A stretch of DNA of 64,000 nt, from assembly GCA_024500155.1 (NCBI GenBank), contig CM044867.1, forward strand, positions 25,803,632 through 25,867,631, written 5' to 3'. The stretch's first letter is position 1. Each line of letters begins with the position of its first letter. Positions 23,375 to 35,456 of the stretch are shown piece by piece. A model generated the notes under the pieces. It was not told the origin of the DNA and made no database searches. It saw only the letters and a program-made list of their open reading frames with translations. A program made the position numbers and the translations under genes. This DNA is from Chenopodium formosanum. Lineage: Eukaryota; Streptophyta; Magnoliopsida; Caryophyllales; Amaranthaceae.

Positions 23375-24240
23375 ACTCCAAGTGGTTTAAAACCATGAAA
23401 TCTGAAATAGATTCTAAATCTGTAAGCAAGTGTATGACACTTGAGTAATTTGCCTAAATTGGGTGAAACCCAACATAAGCAAAACAGACAAGAAAGAAAA
23501 ATGTTTTCTAACTAAAGCAAAGACTTGTTAAGGGATTCAACAAATTCTTAGTATGACTATGACTACGATGAAACCTTTACACTGGTCATGTTGCAAAGAT
23601 CTATTGAAGATACTTTAGTGATTTCTACCTTATAAGATTTGGTAGATGGATTTCAAAACACTTTCTTGAAATTTTTCATGAAATAAGATTTGTATATGAT
23701 ACAATCAAAAGTTTGGAGATCCAATAATCCTAGGGATGCCTAAAAGATCCATAATGGATTGAAGTTAGCATCAGGGAGTTAATGTTCTTAATTTTGTGAG
23801 TTAATCAAATCGTTTGATGTTCTCGTAAAATGAAGAAAAGGTCTTATGTGTACAAGACGTTTAGTGGGAGCTATGAAGTCTTCTTGGTCTAGTATAAAGA
23901 GCAATTATTTATTGCTTGAAGAGTCAAGTGGTGGGTAATGCATTTTGTATGAAAATCTTGAAGAAGAAGATGAGTACATTTGGGATTCAAGATCTATATA
24001 GATAGGTCTCGAAGGATGTTTGAGTTTTGGTTAAGAAGCTTATATTGATAAGATTCTTATAAGATCAACATTATATTGAAAGGAGTTTCAATCCCATGTG
24101 ACATGGCACGTTGCTTAATGATTCAATACCTTGAGAAAGGATTGATGAAATTAAGACTTTGAGTGATGATCCTTATGCAATTCGCAAAGGATGCATCATG
24201 CATGCCATGGACTATACTCGTCTATTTGATTCACGTGTTT
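23375..24240 (+). pseudogene. Degenerate Copia reverse transcriptase
   Basis: Broken fragments still align to Copia RT in the right order. KWFKTMKSEIDS at about 23380 resembles the W-x-x-AM-x-x-E start of RT; VKGFNKF at about 23530 resembles the VAKG motif; YDYDETFTLV at about 23565 matches the DY-x-ETF-x-PV motif; PYAIRKGCIMHAMDYTR at about 24174 matches the PYA-x-x-x-GSLMYAM-x-x-TR block. Stops and frameshifts separate them, so no enzyme can be made from this copy. Confidence 0.75.
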
Positions 24241-25288
24241 TAAAGAACAAGTGATGATAGATTTCAATCGAAATCCAATGTAACGTTGGAATACAAATTA
24301 GAAATTCCTAAGTTCATTCCAGGGCGAAGGAAAATTCTTAGTGTATGGAGATGAAAATGATTATGAGATTTAGAAAATGCAAAATTCATGTTTATGAGAA
24401 TGTCTCATGAACTCTACTTACTAAACCCCTTCCATGACCAAGGTATGAGAATCATACTAAGGTTTTTGGATTGAAGCAAGTTATGTAATTTTAGTTGTGT
24501 ATGTTTTGAGAAAGCATATTACAAAAGTAAATACATTAGCTTGCAGAATTATGTTTATCAATTGAAACAAAGTTTCAATCTTATTTAATCGTGGTTTCAA
24601 GATTAAATAAAATGTCCAAAATAATTATGAATTGATGGGCTCACTAGGTTGATGACCTTTTGAATGAAACCCCACAGGTGAACAAAATTCATACATTATT
24701 TAAGTTCCTAGTTCGGAATCATTAAAGTGGACATAAATGATTTCAATTTGGACTAGCATGTCAAGATTGATTGGATAGCGCAGTTTCATGGGCTATAGGA
24801 GCGTAGTGATGCTCGGTCAATCACATGGATATGCGTGAATGATGCATGATCGAACTATAGACCTACTTTGAAGTTCAAGTATAGAGCTTCTGGATATATT
24901 AGTGGATTCCTTTGACATGAGTGGAACATTGATCTTATTCAATGGATGTTATAACTGTGGTACATTCAAACGTCTGCCCGTAACTGGAGATTATAAAGGG
25001 TGTTTCCTGGTTATTTCAGAAGTTGAGTGGGAGCTTTGGTTGCCATAAGATTGGATTGAGTCTACCTATTTAATTAGGAATGTGTCTTGGCCCCTTGAAG
25101 AGGGAGAATTCAGAAAATGCATGGCCGTGCTCAAATGGATTACAAAGTAATCATTTGTTTTGTAATTCTAACTCAGATTTCAAGAAAAGATTTGTAGATT
25201 AATATGATCACGACATAAGATGCAATCATATTATCAAATCGACATACATTGACTTAAGGAATTTGAATATTGCGCACTTGTCTCAGAC
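24241..25288 (+). other. Copia 3' internal region, decayed
   Basis: Continuation of the internal domain up to the polypurine tract. It presumably once encoded RNase H and 3' UTR, but no motif is readable now. Confidence 0.5.
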
Positions 25289-25299
25289 AAGTGGGAGAT
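25289..25299 (+). other. Copia polypurine tract
   Basis: AAGTGGGAGAT immediately before the 3' LTR, the usual plus-strand primer form in plant Copia elements. Confidence 0.8.
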
Positions 25300-26064
25300 T
25301 GAAGGAATTATGTCTTCGATAAGTGCAATTACTAGATATATCAAGGATCACTATTATGGAGATAATAAGTTCATTCTATTGGGGCGTCATCCTCTGTTGC
25401 TAGACTATGAGAGATGATCTTTGGGCTAGTCAAATGGTCCAAATCCCTTTAGAATGGATCCTATATTGGTCACATACAAGGGTATTGGGTTAAGCAAGTA
25501 AGAGGCCCATTAATGGGCCTCATGAGCAATTAACTAATCATGAATTGGATTGGGCTAGCATAGTTAGATTGGAATTAGGTTTTGGACTTTTGACATGGGC
25601 TCTTATTTAGAGATGAGATCTATAAATAAGATTCATGCCTAGGGTTTGCAGTAAGCAGTCATAATTCACACACTGTGAATTTTGACATCAAGGCAACCAA
25701 TCCCAAAACCCTAATCCTCTCTCCAACTCACGGCCCTCATCCTCCCCTCACGTCCGCACGGCCGGCCACCCCTTGGTGGCGCGTGTGGTGGTTATCGTGG
25801 TGGTTCTTGGTTAGTATGTCTCTCCTCTCCGTAGAAGGTCAATTGAAGGGTTCAATTGCAACTAACTAGCATTAGTGGAGGTCTTAATCTGTGCCCGTGG
25901 ACCAAGTAGAGGAATCACGCTTGAGGTTCTTTATCTCCCTTTGTTCTTGCTTGATCGCACGTAGAATCACGCTTCAAAGGTACAATTATTTGTTCTTTAT
26001 GTGTTATGCATTAGATCCTTGGATTAGGTACTGTATGAATATGATTCATGTTTATTTCCGCTGC
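25300..26064 (+). repeat. Copia 3' LTR, first part
   Basis: Matches 17655..18419 with about six substitutions. It stops at GCTGC (26060..26064), which is the target duplication of the solo LTR; the remaining LTR sequence resumes at 41414. Confidence 0.92.
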
Positions 26065-28147
26065 TGTAACACCCCAATAATTCTCTCTTTAAACCTGTGA
26101 GGACCCTGAACAATATTCAAGAGAATTACTGGCGTGCTACCGCCACGTGTTCAAACGTTAAGGCTTTATCATAAAATAGCAGCGGAAAAACTAAATCAGT
26201 TATAAATAAGTTTCAAAACCAACGAATGAAACCAAATTAAGTCATACAACTTGGAACCATTAAGGCCCTTATTCAAAACCCAATAAAAGTAGTAAGTGAT
26301 TAAATTCAGTGTTCAAATAAATTCAAACCCAAAAGAAATAGTGTCGAATAAAATCGAATTAAAATAAATTCAAACTTGCAAAAGAAATAAAATGCAAACA
26401 ACCAACTCTCTGCTCAAGATCCCACAACCCTGATGAATGCTGCATGTGTAAGAACCTGTGGTAATTCTGCTCCCCAATATTACAAGTGTAAAAATTGGAT
26501 CGTCACAGGGTCATTGAAAGGCGAATGCCATGACCAAAGAAAGACACACAAAGCACGCAATCAGCAAAGCTGAGTACATATCAGCTGCAAAATAAATTAA
26601 GAAATCCATAACATGCTACTAATAATCAATCATCATGCATCATTAAATTATAGACTCAACACACGACTCAACTATTTATATTACTAAGACTCCATTAATT
26701 AATAATAGGTAAATCATTATTTTTATTCATTGGATTACGCAATAGACAAGGTTGTCCAACCCATGCTCCATTTGGAACATCAATAAAAGAAAAACCCCAT
26801 GCCTCCTTTCGGAAACATCAATAAACATCCAACGACCACGGGCGCGACTCCGTGACCGTAGTTAGTATGAGATCTCACCTAACTCCTAGTTTTGAAAAAT
26901 ATTTGAAATAAGAGACTCGTAGATCAGACGGCCTCGAGAAAAGTACACGGCTAATACCCCATGTACCCCAACCCCTGATTGTCATTACTCCAGAAGTGCA
27001 CCAATCCAGAGTTTTATTGCTCATCCATCTTGCACTTTACGTGATTTACCGGTTTAGACTTGGTGATGACTCATATGCATAATAACACAATCAATCCAAT
27101 ATCAATTCAATCAAGTAAAACAACTTTTCAATTTCAATTCTTGATTTATTAGTGGCAAGCAACATTTATTATTTATTCCTTTACTACCTCGGTGTATAAA
27201 CACCTTGAGTGCATAAGGCACCCCAAAACCTCAACCTCGTCTTAGAAGACTTAAATTCTTCCTTTACTCATCCTGCTTGCATAATCATGAATGAGTAATA
27301 AATTAATCATTACACCAATCATATACCTTTGCCTCTAAGCGCACCTTGCATAATTAGAGCACAAATAATACTTGCAATATAAAATAGTGCACGTCATACG
27401 AAATTCACAATGTATAACCAAACAATTTAACTCAGTCATCTCTATACATGATACTAAGTTCTCGATCCGTCGTCCTTAAACATGCACCTAAAAGAAAGGT
27501 TTCGTAACTTGTACGTACCTTGAGCAAATGAATTGGTATGCCACTTTACTAACTAGAAATCACCTTCAATAAACTCCTCTCCTAAGTCAAATAATAACAT
27601 CTCAATCAATACCCAATCAATCAAATTTACAGCTATACTAACTTACTTTAAAACCTTCAAAATCCAAATCAAACAACACTTTAAAATCTTCCCTTTAGTT
27701 AAAATTAAAGGCTTATATATAGTTCTTTAAATTTTCTTCGTAAAAACCTTAAAATACACTCTTATACATGAAATTACAGCAAGTTCAAAGTCTAATAAAA
27801 ATCTAAAAATTATATAAAAACCCCTAAAAATCTCCCTTTTAATAGGTAATCACACCCTTTTATTAAAATCACAATTATACTACTTTAAATAAAATTCCAG
27901 CATTTTAAACTAATCGAAAACCACTTCAAAACTTCATCAAAATACATCTTTATACTTGAGTTATCCATAGAAAAATTAAATTATCTCTTACCCTTTAAAC
28001 TCAAGGATAAAATTTTAAAAAAACTTCGTTAAAAACCAAAAACTGCCCGAAAATCATATTTTTAGAGGCTGAATTTGGCCACGAGAGGGTGGTGCTCACT
28101 ACCAAAGGTAGTGAGTCGTTTTTAAAACGTTGTTTCCACATGGAAAA

Positions 28148-28706
28148 TGTTTAGGGTAAAAATACCCCAGGTACGTGGCCCAATTTTATAGTGACACGTG
28201 GCCCAATAAACAGGCGACACGTGTCCCTATGAGATTGAGACACGTGTCCACTAGTCATGATGACACATGTCAGCCATCTCTAAATGCCCCATTGCTGAAA
28301 TCAGAAAGAGAAAAGGGCCCTGATGACCTCAGGCCCAAATCCCGAGAAAACTTTGAAAGCCGTAAAACGGCGCCCCCTACGACACGTGGCGACCTCTGAT
28401 TGCGCAGCCAATCATGTCACGAAATTCTAGGGCATAAACCCTAGAGGGGTACATGTTCCCACCCCTATAAATACCCCAATCATTTATGATGGGAAGGGGG
28501 ATTGTGACATAACATAAATATAGAGCATTAAAGAGCTCCAACTTCTCTCTACTTTCTCTCTCTAGCATTTTCCGTTTCCGTTCACTAACTTGAGCGTCGA
28601 AGGCGAATATTCCGTACACCGGAATATTCGTTATTTTGCAGGTGTCCGAGTCCTTGTCAGCAGATGGTGACCAGTATCCGAGGGAATCACAAAAAACCCC
28701 GAAACA
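28148..28706 (+). repeat. Gypsy 5' LTR
   Basis: 559 bp, TGTTTAGGG...CCGAAACA. It differs from the 3' LTR by a few substitutions and two short indels (a G-run and a CT-run). One difference creates an ATG at 28664 that the 3' LTR lacks. Confidence 0.93.
28195..28473 (+). promoter_or_regulatory. LTR promoter: four G-boxes and a TATA box
   Basis: CACGTG occurs at 28195..28200, 28218..28223, 28241..28246 and 28383..28388, mostly within GACACGTGKC, followed by TATAAATA at 28466..28473. CACGTG/ACGTG is the binding core of plant bZIP and bHLH factors, including ABA-response elements. The same sites are present in the 3' LTR. Use as an inducible promoter is inference. Confidence 0.6.
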
Positions 28707-28708
28707 TT

Positions 28709-28726
28709 TGGCGCCGTCTGTGGGGA
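28709..28726 (+). other. Gypsy primer-binding site
   Basis: TGGCGCCGTCTGTGGGGA, two bases after the LTR. Its first eight bases fit the 3' end of tRNA-Asp, and the whole resembles the tRNA-Asp site of other plant Ty3/gypsy elements with a few mismatches. Confidence 0.7.
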
Positions 28727-28738
28727 TACTCGTCCGTT

Positions 28739-31213
28739 ATGGCAATAGATGGTCAGACACCTAATTCTGGACCTTGTCCAGGCGAAGATGGATATGTAGA
28801 GGACATACATACTACCATACACTCAAGCAATCCTTTGACTGCCTCATTTGAAGAGGCCGAACAACTTCCTGTCACCCCAGCTACCCTAATGGCCGAGCTG
28901 ACTAAGCTCCGCAAGGAGTTGGCGGCTACCCAGCAAAAGGGGAGAGGGGGCACTTCCAAAAAAGCCAACAACAAGACCAATGCAACTGATGCTGGTAACA
29001 CCCCATTCCGTCGTCCGCACGGAAGGTCTCCCCGAGTCCCACGGACCAACTTCTCTAGCCTGCTGGCGAAAACACAGTCGGCTGGGGGGAGGGGCAGACA
29101 GCCAAAAAGAGTTGAGACTGAGCCGTCACAGCGTTTCAAGGACGCAAGGGACTACATTCGGCACAAGCAAAGGGAGAGGGTCGCATACTCTGACACGGCC
29201 TCTACTCCAACCATGCCAGAGGAAGTCTCCAACCAATCTTTCTCCCAATACACCAACACGGCTGCTTCCAGCAAGAGTCATACTATTACTCCCCGTCCAA
29301 TTCAGCCATTGCAGTACCAGTCCCCTCAAGTACTCAATGGGTTGATACAACCAACTCCCCAAGTTTTTGGGCAATATGGGCCGTATGGTCAGATGTTCGG
29401 CCAGACTCCTTACCTGGCTGGAACGTCCGCTCAGCCTCAGCCTATCGACTGGCAGTTGTGTTTGTTGAATTTGGGAGATAAGCCGCCTCCGTTTTTGCAA
29501 GATATACTAGCATCCCCTCAACCAGCAAAAGTGAAGAGTGTACTAGTGGGTGCCTACGATGGTACGGGCAACCCAGAAGAGCATGTTACCTCGTACAGGA
29601 ACTTGATGTACTTGCAAAGTGTAGATGATGCTACATGGTGCAGATGCTTCCCGGCCACTCTCAAAGGGGTGGCCCAGGACTGGTTTAATAGTCTCCCAGC
29701 CGGATGCATCAATTGCTTTACCACCCTCAGTTTGTTGTTTGTGGGAAACTTCTCATACAACATCCCACCAAGAAAGACAAGTCTCAACTTGGCTACAATT
29801 GTCCAAGGAAAGAATGAAGGACTACGTTCGTACGTCCAAAGGTTTAACCAAGAAAAAGCCCAAATTCATAATCTTCCGGATGAAATGGCTTACTCAGAAT
29901 TTCTCCGGGGATTAAGGCATAATGGTTTTAAGTTTGATTTGGTAAGGAAAAAGATTCGGTCATACGCAGGTGTATTGCGGGAAGCCGAAGCCTACATTGA
30001 GGCCGCGGACTTTTGTTCGCTTACCAAATCAGAACAGCCGGCCAAGGGGGCTGAGAAGAAGCAATCTTCTCAGCAAGACTCGGCCGGCCGAAAGAGAGAA
30101 GGAAACAAAAGAAAAGAAATCTGGGTGGCTGATGACAAGCAACCCAAGTCAAAGAAAAGCAAGACGTACGAGCCTCAGTATGAGTTCAACAAGGATGGCT
30201 ACTCCATTTTGATGGAGATAAAAGACAAGTTTGAGTTTGAGAAGCCTCAGCCTTTGAGAGGCTCGGCCCAGTACAGAAACAAAAACAAGTATTGTCATTA
30301 CCACAAGGATGTGGGTCATGACACGAACGAGTGTATCAACTTGAAAAGACTGTTGGATAAGTTGGCCGACAAGGGTCTGCTGAAACCCTATGTGACCAAG
30401 TCCAAATTCACCTTCAAGCGGACAGACAACACGTCTGAGAAAAAGCAACAAAGTGAAAAGAAGAATGACAAGGAAGATGATGGGAATAGCACTGATTCAG
30501 GTTTTGTGGCCGTCATATCAGGAGGCTTTGCTTCAGGTGGCCCTACCATGAAAGGAATCAAGCAGGACGCTCGAAACCTGTCAAATGTGATGCAAACGGA
30601 CGTTGTTAAAGCCGAGCCATTTCCTGAAGTGATCATAAGTGAGGCTGACCGTGGTGAGGTCAGAGCTTTGCACAATGATCCCATGGTCTTTGTAATGAAA
30701 ATAGCAAATTTGAAGGTGGGACGGATATTGATTGATACGGGCAGTTCGGCCGATATCATAAGTCTCTCTGCCTTGAGGAATTTAAGCTTCCCAGAAGATG
30801 CTCTCCAAGATATAACTCATCCCTTAGTAGGATTTGGGGGGAATATCATTCATCCAGTCGGACGGATTGACCTCCCCATCCGTTTCGGACAGAAGGGGGA
30901 AGGAAGGGATATGGTCATCCGTTTCCTTGTGGTAAAAGAGTTGACTGGGTACAATGTAATCCTTGGCCGCCCTACTCTCAATGCAGCCAAGGCGGTCATA
31001 GTGCCCCACTTAATGTTGCTGAAGTTTGAAAGGTCAGACGGAAAAATTGGAACAATTCAAGGAAGTCAGAAAATGGCCAAAGAATGTAATCAGCTGGCCG
31101 TGAAGCCAACAGCGCGCGGCCCAAAGTTGTCCGAGATTAAGGAAGAAGGAACCTCACTCCCAGCATACCAGGTCGGCCAGAAGCGTAAGGCGACCAGGGC
31201 AGAGGAAGCCTAG
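28739..31213 (+). CDS. Gag-protease polyprotein of the Tat-type element
   Basis: Structural and protease precursor of the retrotransposon particle, 824 aa from the ATG at 28739. I reject the in-frame ATG at 28664 because it lies in the LTR and translation would cross the primer site. The numbering here counts from 28664: a low-complexity Arg/Gln-rich N-terminus; the retrotransposon gag domain at about 297-420 (YDGTGNPEEH to FLRGLR); a basic Lys-rich linker; a zinc-knuckle-like CHYHKDVGHDTNEC near 541; and an aspartic protease with DTGSSAD at about 691. The frame ends in UAG at 31211, and the same frame continues as pol. The stop is followed by CAA CUA, so readthrough may produce Gag-Pro-Pol. 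The frame is intact. Confidence 0.88.
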   Translation: MAIDGQTPNSGPCPGEDGYVEDIHTTIHSSNPLTASFEEAEQLPVTPATLMAELTKLRKELAATQQKGRGGTSKKANNKTNATDAGNTPFRRPHGRSPRVPRTNFSSLLAKTQSAGGRGRQPKRVETEPSQRFKDARDYIRHKQRERVAYSDTASTPTMPEEVSNQSFSQYTNTAASSKSHTITPRPIQPLQYQSPQVLNGLIQPTPQVFGQYGPYGQMFGQTPYLAGTSAQPQPIDWQLCLLNLGDKPPPFLQDILASPQPAKVKSVLVGAYDGTGNPEEHVTSYRNLMYLQSVDDATWCRCFPATLKGVAQDWFNSLPAGCINCFTTLSLLFVGNFSYNIPPRKTSLNLATIVQGKNEGLRSYVQRFNQEKAQIHNLPDEMAYSEFLRGLRHNGFKFDLVRKKIRSYAGVLREAEAYIEAADFCSLTKSEQPAKGAEKKQSSQQDSAGRKREGNKRKEIWVADDKQPKSKKSKTYEPQYEFNKDGYSILMEIKDKFEFEKPQPLRGSAQYRNKNKYCHYHKDVGHDTNECINLKRLLDKLADKGLLKPYVTKSKFTFKRTDNTSEKKQQSEKKNDKEDDGNSTDSGFVAVISGGFASGGPTMKGIKQDARNLSNVMQTDVVKAEPFPEVIISEADRGEVRALHNDPMVFVMKIANLKVGRILIDTGSSADIISLSALRNLSFPEDALQDITHPLVGFGGNIIHPVGRIDLPIRFGQKGEGRDMVIRFLVVKELTGYNVILGRPTLNAAKAVIVPHLMLLKFERSDGKIGTIQGSQKMAKECNQLAVKPTARGPKLSEIKEEGTSLPAYQVGQKRKATRAEEA

Positions 31214-31219
31214 CAACTA
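31211..31219 (+). promoter_or_regulatory. Candidate stop-codon readthrough signal between gag-pro and pol
   Basis: UAG CAA CUA, in frame with both gag-pro and pol. It fits the UAG-CAR-YYA context that allows leaky termination in tobamoviruses. The sequence match is exact; function in this element is inference. Confidence 0.55.
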
Positions 31220-34200
31220 ATGACTGTCGGCCGGCCAGATGAGTTGAGGCCCCAGCCGGCCGGCAGCCACCAGGATATAGTGCTTGACTCCAACCACCCA
31301 GAACGGACAGTTAGTGTCGGCACTATAGCCTTGGAATTGCTTGGGGATGAGTTAGTACAGCTGTTAGGAGAATTCAAAGATGTTTTTGCATTTGAAGTTG
31401 GTGAAATGCCAGGAATAAGTCCTGACCTGGCCGTGCACAAGTTGGCCGTGAATCCTTTGATAAAACTTGTCCGCCAGAAGAAGAGAAATCACGGAGAAGA
31501 GAGGAATCAGGCGGCCGCAGCTGAGGTTAAAAAGCTGCTGGACGCCGGTTTCATTCGGCAATGCTTTTACCCAGATTGGGTGGCCAATGTAGTTCTTGTG
31601 AGAAAGCCGAATGGGACTTGGAGGATGTGCGTGGATTACACGGACTTGAACAAGGCGTGTCCAAAGGATAGCTTCCCCTTGCCTAAGATCGACCGTTTGG
31701 TTGACTCTACGGCCGGACACGCCCTTATGAGCTTCATGGACGCATACTCCGGATTCCATCAAATTCCTTTGGGGGAAGAAGATCAAGAGAAAACAGCGTT
31801 TGTGACCGAGCAGGGGTTGTACTGTTACAAGGTTATGCCATTCGGCCTCAAGAATGCTCCTGCTACATTTCAGAGGCTTGTTAATACGGTCTTTAGAGAC
31901 CAGCTCGGCCGGAACATGGAGGCATATATTGATGACATGATTGTCAAGTAAAAAGAGCCAGCCGACCATCTCAAGGATCTACGAGAAACGTTCGCCGAAC
32001 TCAGGCGGCATAAGATGATGTTGAATCCAAAGAAGTGTGTATTTGGTGTTGAGTCCGGCAAGTTTCTCGGATTTTTGATTGATCAACGTGGAATCGAGGC
32101 CAACCCTGAAAAAATTCAAGCCGTTCTTGACATGAAGTCTCCAAGAACAATCAAGGAAGTACAAAGACTGACCGGCTGTTTGGCAGCCCTTGGAAGATTT
32201 TTGTCAAGATCAGGGGATAAGTGCCGTTACTTTTTTCAAACCATTAAGAAGAAAGCCCTGTTCGAGTGGACAGAGGAGGCCGAGGATGCATTCGTACAGT
32301 TGAAAAATCACTTGCATACATTGCCTCGCCTTGTTAGTCCGCTCAAGAATGAGAAGCTATACATCTATCTTGCCATCTCCGAACACTCTCTAAGTGCCGT
32401 CCTTCTTGCTGAAAGGGACGGCCATCAGGTCCCGGTGTATTTTATCAGCCACGTACTTCACAATGCTGAGCTGAAGTACCCCCCAATTGAAAAATTTGGC
32501 CTGGCCTTGTACATGGCATCAAAGAAGCTGCAGCCATACTTTTTAGCACATTCAATTGTGGTCTATACAGACCAACCCTTGAAGAAGCCGTTCTCAACTT
32601 TAGAGGCAAGTGGCCGCATGCTTAAGTGGGCCTTAGAGCTCAGAGGTTTTGATCTTGTGTTTGAACCAAGGAAGGCAATCAAGGGGCAAGCCTTTGCGGA
32701 TTTTTTGGCTGAAATGACACGGCCTGATCTTCAGTCGGCCGGGGACCAAGTTTGGAAAGTGTTTGTGGATGGTAGTGCAACAGCGACCGGGTGTGGCGCT
32801 GGTATTATATGTGAATCTCCTGAGGGAGACAAGTATGAGTACGCGTTGAGGTTTCAGTTCCAAGCGTCAAACAATGAAGCTGAGTACGAAGCATTGTTGG
32901 CCGGCCTAAGGATGTGTAAAGCGGCCGGAGCAACCAAAATTGAAGTATGCTCGGACTCCCGGCTAATAGTCCATCAGGTCAATGGTGGCTTTGAGGCCAG
33001 GGAGCCGGCCATGATGAAGTACATGCAGCTAGTCAAAAATGAGGCCGAAGGCCTAGAGCTTTTTTCTCTCAAGCAAGTTCCCCGTTCAGAGAATCATCAG
33101 GCGGACGCCCTCTCCAAATTGGCTTCCTCGGCGTCATGTGATACTCCAAGATCAGTGTTTTGGGAAGTAAAGGAAAAAAGGAGCATTGATGCCGAGCCCG
33201 TTCAGGTAATAGATAGAAGTTCAACCTGGATGGACGGAATTACTTCCTACTTAAAGGACGGAACACTTCCGGACGATCCGAAAGAGAGTTGGCTATTGAA
33301 GAGGAAGGCGGCCTGGTTTGAGATGAAAGAGGGGGAGCTATTCAAAAGAGCCTTTGTGAAGCCTTACCTTAAATGTATAACTCCTGAGAGAGGGCATGAT
33401 GTTTTGGATGACCTTCATCAGGGGCATTGTGGTTCACATATTGGAGGCCGAGCCTTAGCTGAAAAGGCGACACGGTTGGGATATTACTGGCCGAGCCTGA
33501 AGTCGGACGCCATGAAAATGGTGAAAAAATGTGACAAGTGCCAGAGATTTTCAACCCTCATTCATCGTCCAGCAAATAGTCTATCAGCCATCAGTAGTCC
33601 GCTTCCCTTTGCCAAATGGGGCATGGACATTTTGGGACCGTATATTCCTGCATCCGGCCAGAGACGGTACGTATTAGTGACAGTAGACTATTTCACTAAA
33701 TGGGTTGAAGCTGAGGCCGTCCGGGGCATCAAATGGACGGACGTGTCAGCCTTCATTTGGAAAAGCATAATCACTCGGTATGGGGTACCTCAGTCAATGG
33801 TGTTCGACAATGGACCACAGTTTGAGACGCGTCAACTCAAAGAATGGTTGGGAGACCAAGGCATTACCCATTGCTTTGCCTCGGTCGGCCGACCACAAGC
33901 CAATGGTCAAGTTGAGGCCTATAACAAGTTGATTTCAAACGGGATCAAGCGCAAGCTTGAAAAGGCAGGCGGCCTGTGGGCAGACGAGCTGGCCAATGTG
34001 CTATGGTCCATACGGACAACAGCAAAGAGTTCTACAGGGGAGACTCCCTTCTTTTTGGTCTATGGAGCTGAGGCTGTACTCCCAATTGAAATGTACGAGC
34101 CCACTTTGCGGGTAATGCTTTATGATGAATCGGCCAATTGGGAGGCCATGAAGACCGCCCTAGATTTCCTTCCAGAAGCTAGGGGCAATGCGGCGCTTAG

Positions 34201-34462
34201 GCATGAAATTTATCGCTTAAGGATGACAAGGGCATATAACCGCCGAGTGTCTAAGCGGCCGCTCAAAATGGGGGATCTAGTGTTGAGGAAAATGGAAGTT
34301 GTTGGCCGTGCCAATGAGGACGGCAAGTTGACTCCAAACTGGGAGGGACCGTACAGAATCAGGGAAGAAGTCCGAGACGGCACATATCGCCTTGAGGCAA
34401 TTGATGGCCGTCAGATCCCACGGACATGGAACACTGATAACCTGAAGAAGTATCATGTTTGA
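31214..34462 (+). pseudogene. pol (RT, RNase H, archaeal-type RNase H, integrase) with one nonsense codon
   Basis: Continues in the gag frame. Reverse transcriptase spans about 31480..32250, with FMDAYSG and the catalytic YIDD at 31926..31937. An in-frame TAA at 31949..31951, just after the YIDD box, breaks the enzyme, and the frame resumes unchanged behind it. Then come the Ty3-type RNase H region (YIYLAISEHSLSAVL) and, from about 32750, a second RNase H of archaeal type with D-E-D-D residues in VFVDGS, NNEAEYEAL, SDSRL and HQADALS. Integrase follows: an HHCC zinc finger (HCGSH to CDKCQ), the catalytic residues in MDILGP, FDNGPQF and GQVEAYNK, and a C-terminal GPY motif. The two RNase H domains are a Tat-lineage mark. 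Apart from the TAA the gene looks intact, so the damage is recent. Confidence 0.88.
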
Positions 34463-34737
34463 GCTTAGTTTCTTTAAGTACTTAGCCAAAAAGCTGTTTA
34501 TACAGCTAGGTCTACTGACCGAGCCTTGTAATTAAAGCCGCACGGCCACAACAATGTACTTTTGACAAAAATTAATGAAGTCAGGCATTGTTAAATTATT
34601 TGTTGTTTTTATGATTGAAGGCCGAATGAAATAATTTACTGAGTTACTTCCGACATAGTAACACGGCCTACCATTCTTTTCGAATGGCCGAGTTAAAAAG
34701 GAAGCAAGGTTGCTCCCAATATAGCAACCCGGTCACA

Positions 34738-34781
<44 letters not shown>

Positions 34782-35456
34782 GATTTAATTCGGAGATCAA
34801 TGCGTCCGCCCAATTCTAGGCGAACGATTGAGGCAAGGTATCCCGAACTTGTGTAGAAAACAAGTGTCCTTCACAAATAGGACAAGGGCATACCTAGGCA
34901 TTTAGCCCGGCCAATCAAGGAATCTCTGAGTTGAGATAATACTTAGGATTTCTAGAGTACGTCCGAGCGATAGATTCAACGGACCACTCGTACAATGATA
35001 GCCGAACGGCCAATTAAATTAATTCGGTGCTTCACCTAGCCCAAGGGCAATCATTACTATGATTTGATTAACTTGCTAGCCGTCATACCCTTTTAAGGCA
35101 TAACAACTACCAAGTTAATCAAACCACTTAGAAAATGGACTAGGCGAACACCGAATAAAGGGGCATACCCCTAGGAACGTACGAAAAGGCATAATACTGA
35201 GACGTACGGAAAACTTGCAAAAAGCAGAAAATTTGCAAAAAACCGCTAAGTATGAAACAGAAGTAAAAGCCGCCAAAAAGGCGGACAAAATTTCCATTAA
35301 TAAGACCGCACAAAGGCGGCCGAAATGCTTACATAACCGCTCGAACAGGCGGCCTCAGAAGAAGAACAAAAAAAAAGAAGTACAAAATAAACTAAGTACA
35401 TAGCAAGCTGAAAAGAAAAGGAAAGCTGAGCAGACGGCTGATGGAGGACCTGAGCT
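34463..35456. other. Gypsy spacer between pol and the antisense gene
   Basis: No reading frame recognised. A run of about 40 A lies at 34739..34779. The two genes converge here, so transcript ends of pol and of the antisense gene are expected in this spacer. Confidence 0.6.

Noticed and set aside
28664..28738. Upstream in-frame ATG for gag at 28664
   Set aside because: It lies within the 5' LTR, the frame would run through the LTR end and primer site, and the 3' LTR has AACG instead of ATGG at the same place.
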